Program-made: the position numbers and the translations under genes
Assembly (NCBI GenBank): GCA_008921705.1
Contig: VFFE01007649.1
Coordinates: 393,685-457,684 of the forward strand
Length of the DNA: 64,000 nt
Direction of reading: 5' to 3'
Source of the DNA: Burhinus oedicnemus
Taxonomy: Eukaryota; Chordata; Aves; Charadriiformes; Burhinidae
The notes under the pieces: generated by a model
The model's database searches: none
Told to the model about the DNA's origin: nothing
What the model saw: the letters and a program-made list of their open reading frames with translations, nothing else
Shown here: positions 62,412 to 64,000 of the stretch, in pieces
Layout: every line of letters begins with the position of its first letter
Numbering within the stretch: the stretch's first letter is position 1

Positions 62412-63036
62412 TGCCCAAGTAGCCAAGAAGGCCAAGGGCATCTTGGCCTGTATCAAGAATAGGGTGGCTAGCAGGAGTAGGGAAGTGATTTTGCCCCTGT
62501 ACTCAGCGCTGGTGAGGCCGCAGCTTGAGTACTGTGTTCAGTTTTGGGCACCAGAGTATAGGAGGGACATTGAGGTGCTGGAGCATGTCCAGAGAAGGGC
62601 AACAAAGCTGGTGAGGGGTCTGGAGAACATGTCTTCTGAGGAGTGGCTGAAGGAATTAGGATTTTTTAGTCTGGACAAGTTTGAGGGGAGACCTTATTGC
62701 TCTCTACAACTACCTGAAAGGAGGTTGTAGTGAGATGGCAGCTGGTCTCTTCTCCCAAGTAACTAGCGATAGGACAAGAGGAAACGGGTGCAAGTTGCAC
62801 CACGGGAGGTTTAGGCTGGACATTAGGAAAAAATTTTTCACTGAGAGAGTTCTCAAACATTGGAAGATGCTGCCCAGGGAGGTGGTTGAGTCCCCATCCC
62901 TAGATGTGTTTACAAGTCATGTAGATGTGGTGCTTAGAGACATGGTTTAGTGGCAGACCTGGTAGAGTAGGGTCAATGGTTGAACTAGATGATCTTAAAG
63001 GTCTTTTCCAACCTAAACAATTCTATGATTCTATGA
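62412..63036 (+). mobile_element. CR1: CR1 LINE fragment, RT C-terminus plus 3' UTR
   Basis: This 5'-truncated CR1 on the plus strand starts at the QVAKKA-like block (ctgcccaagtagccaagaag) and ends with terminal repeats ttctatgattctatg. The ORF2 remnant is shifted near 62680 by a small deletion. The 3' UTR shows the usual gttgaactagatgatcttaa. No convincing target duplication is visible. Protein blocks differ from the 16231/36889 type (for example [20 protein letters not shown]), so it is another subfamily. Confidence 0.95.
62443..62950 (+). pseudogene. CR1 ORF2 RT C-terminal remnant, frameshifted
   Basis: One frame reads from about 62443 through [40 protein letters not shown] and LGFFSLDKF. 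At about 62680 the KRRLRGD block has lost a few bases, and the reading continues in the next frame as [26 protein letters not shown] and the C-terminal [19 protein letters not shown], to a stop at 62948-62950. No RT catalytic motif is included. It is a non-functional relic. Confidence 0.9.
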
Positions 63037-64000
63037 ATTACCTGATTTATGAAATTTCCCAAGGACTCAAAAGTATAAATGTGATAATTAAAATGATGTT
63101 ACCTGTGCCCACGCAAAAGCGCTTTCTGAACAGTGTCAACTAAGTTTAGTTTATGTGTCCATAAAATATGCATTTGAGAACTTCTACTGAGTAGCTTAGA
63201 GTGTTTCTGTTTCTTATATATTTTCAGAGTAGGTTGAGAGGTCATTTAGATGGTAGTGGTAATGAATGTGCATGCTTATATTTAGTTAAAGGAGGGAGAT
63301 TAATGTCCCTTTAATATTCTTTGTCTTTCAGATATATTACCATTTATTAATAATGATTATTATGGGATGATTGAGATCTCAGCCAAAATGTCATTTGATA
63401 TGTCGTAATAGATCTATACATGAACTCTTCCTGAAAAGAGAACTACAAAAGTAGAGTCTTCTCACATTTAGTCTCTCTTATCAAACAAAAAGTATAGTTG
63501 AAGCAATAGTCCCATTACTTCCACAGGTTCCCCTTATTTTTTTGTTACTTAAAGGAGACACTGAGTCAAATAATGAGAAAAGTGTAGGGAACACTGGAAA
63601 TAATATTGGGTAAAAGAGAGAAGATGTTGAGTGAAATTGAAGGGAGGAAGGACTGGAAAAAACAGCAGCCACTGCAAGGTAGCCAAGCTCTTCGGCAAAC
63701 TAGGGGTTGCACCTCAGTGAAATGAGTTTCCATCTGTATTATAAAGTTTATTCTGTCCTGTTGTACTGAATGCATCCAAATTGCCCTATATTTCATTTTG
63801 CTTTTTGTTTATGATGAAAGTAAGTTAACAAGAGCAGTAAGCATTAATGATTTATAGTCAAATTGAGTTACCTTATTGTAGTCTAGACTTCTTAACTGCC
63901 AGTATCCAGAGTCAGACAGCGCTGACTGCTATTTCCATACAAATGTACATGCATGCATATATGCACACACAAAACATGTTACCAAACAGTCATCTTACCC
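63037..64000. other. AT-rich non-coding stretch to window end
   Basis: No gene is recognised. A short alternating-base patch (gtacatgcatgcatatatgc) lies at 63945-63964. Confidence 0.6.

Noticed and set aside
63910..63927. Small inverted repeat agtcag/ctgact with 6-base loop
   Set aside because: Six-base arms are common by chance, and no T-run or gene follows that would suggest a terminator or RNA.
1..64000. CRISPR arrays, bacterial operons, phage or plasmid features
   Set aside because: No regularly spaced direct repeats, no dense coding, and a clear vertebrate repeat content.

Overview
This window is vertebrate nuclear DNA, almost certainly from a bird. The strongest evidence is a set of about a dozen chicken-repeat-1 (CR1) LINE fragments. 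Most still show the CR1 reverse-transcriptase protein signature, and the 3' ends carry short CR1-type terminal repeats such as gattctgtga or catagaatcatag. Between them the DNA is AT-rich and non-coding. Several stretches look like avian endogenous-retrovirus LTRs. I cannot place the species; LTR-like pieces I associate with Neoaves make a non-galliform bird more likely, but that is inference. I found no host protein-coding exon, no rRNA, no functional tRNA and no CRISPR array. The window behaves as intergenic or deep intronic sequence.

Layout. 1-300: end of an LTR-like sequence on the minus strand. About 8320-8763: a second LTR-like block. 12986-13051: a purine/pyrimidine fold-back. 16215-17145: a young 5'-truncated CR1 with an open RT frame and a perfect 16-bp target-site duplication. 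17538-18640: a mosaic in which a CR1 copy is interrupted by an antisense, decayed retroviral pol relic (RT, start of RNase H, and an integrase scrap). 21587-23046: three separate CR1 pieces on the minus strand, one of them from the endonuclease domain. 26212-26640: a minus-strand LTR fragment. 27349-27405, 45518-45656 and 51331-51453: candidate ancient amniote repeats. 36889-37982: the longest CR1 open frame (330 codons), with a ruined RT active site. 43858-44525: an old CR1 RT fragment. 55203-60190: five CR1 events in both orientations. 62412-63036: a frameshifted CR1.

How the parts work together: nothing here forms an operon, pathway or host gene. What can be read is a history of insertions. 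Very old amniote repeats were laid down first, then several CR1 subfamilies, then ERV/LTR material, with at least one young CR1 insertion whose target duplication is still perfect. I found no new biological system. The most informative object is the CR1/ERV mosaic at 17538-18640.
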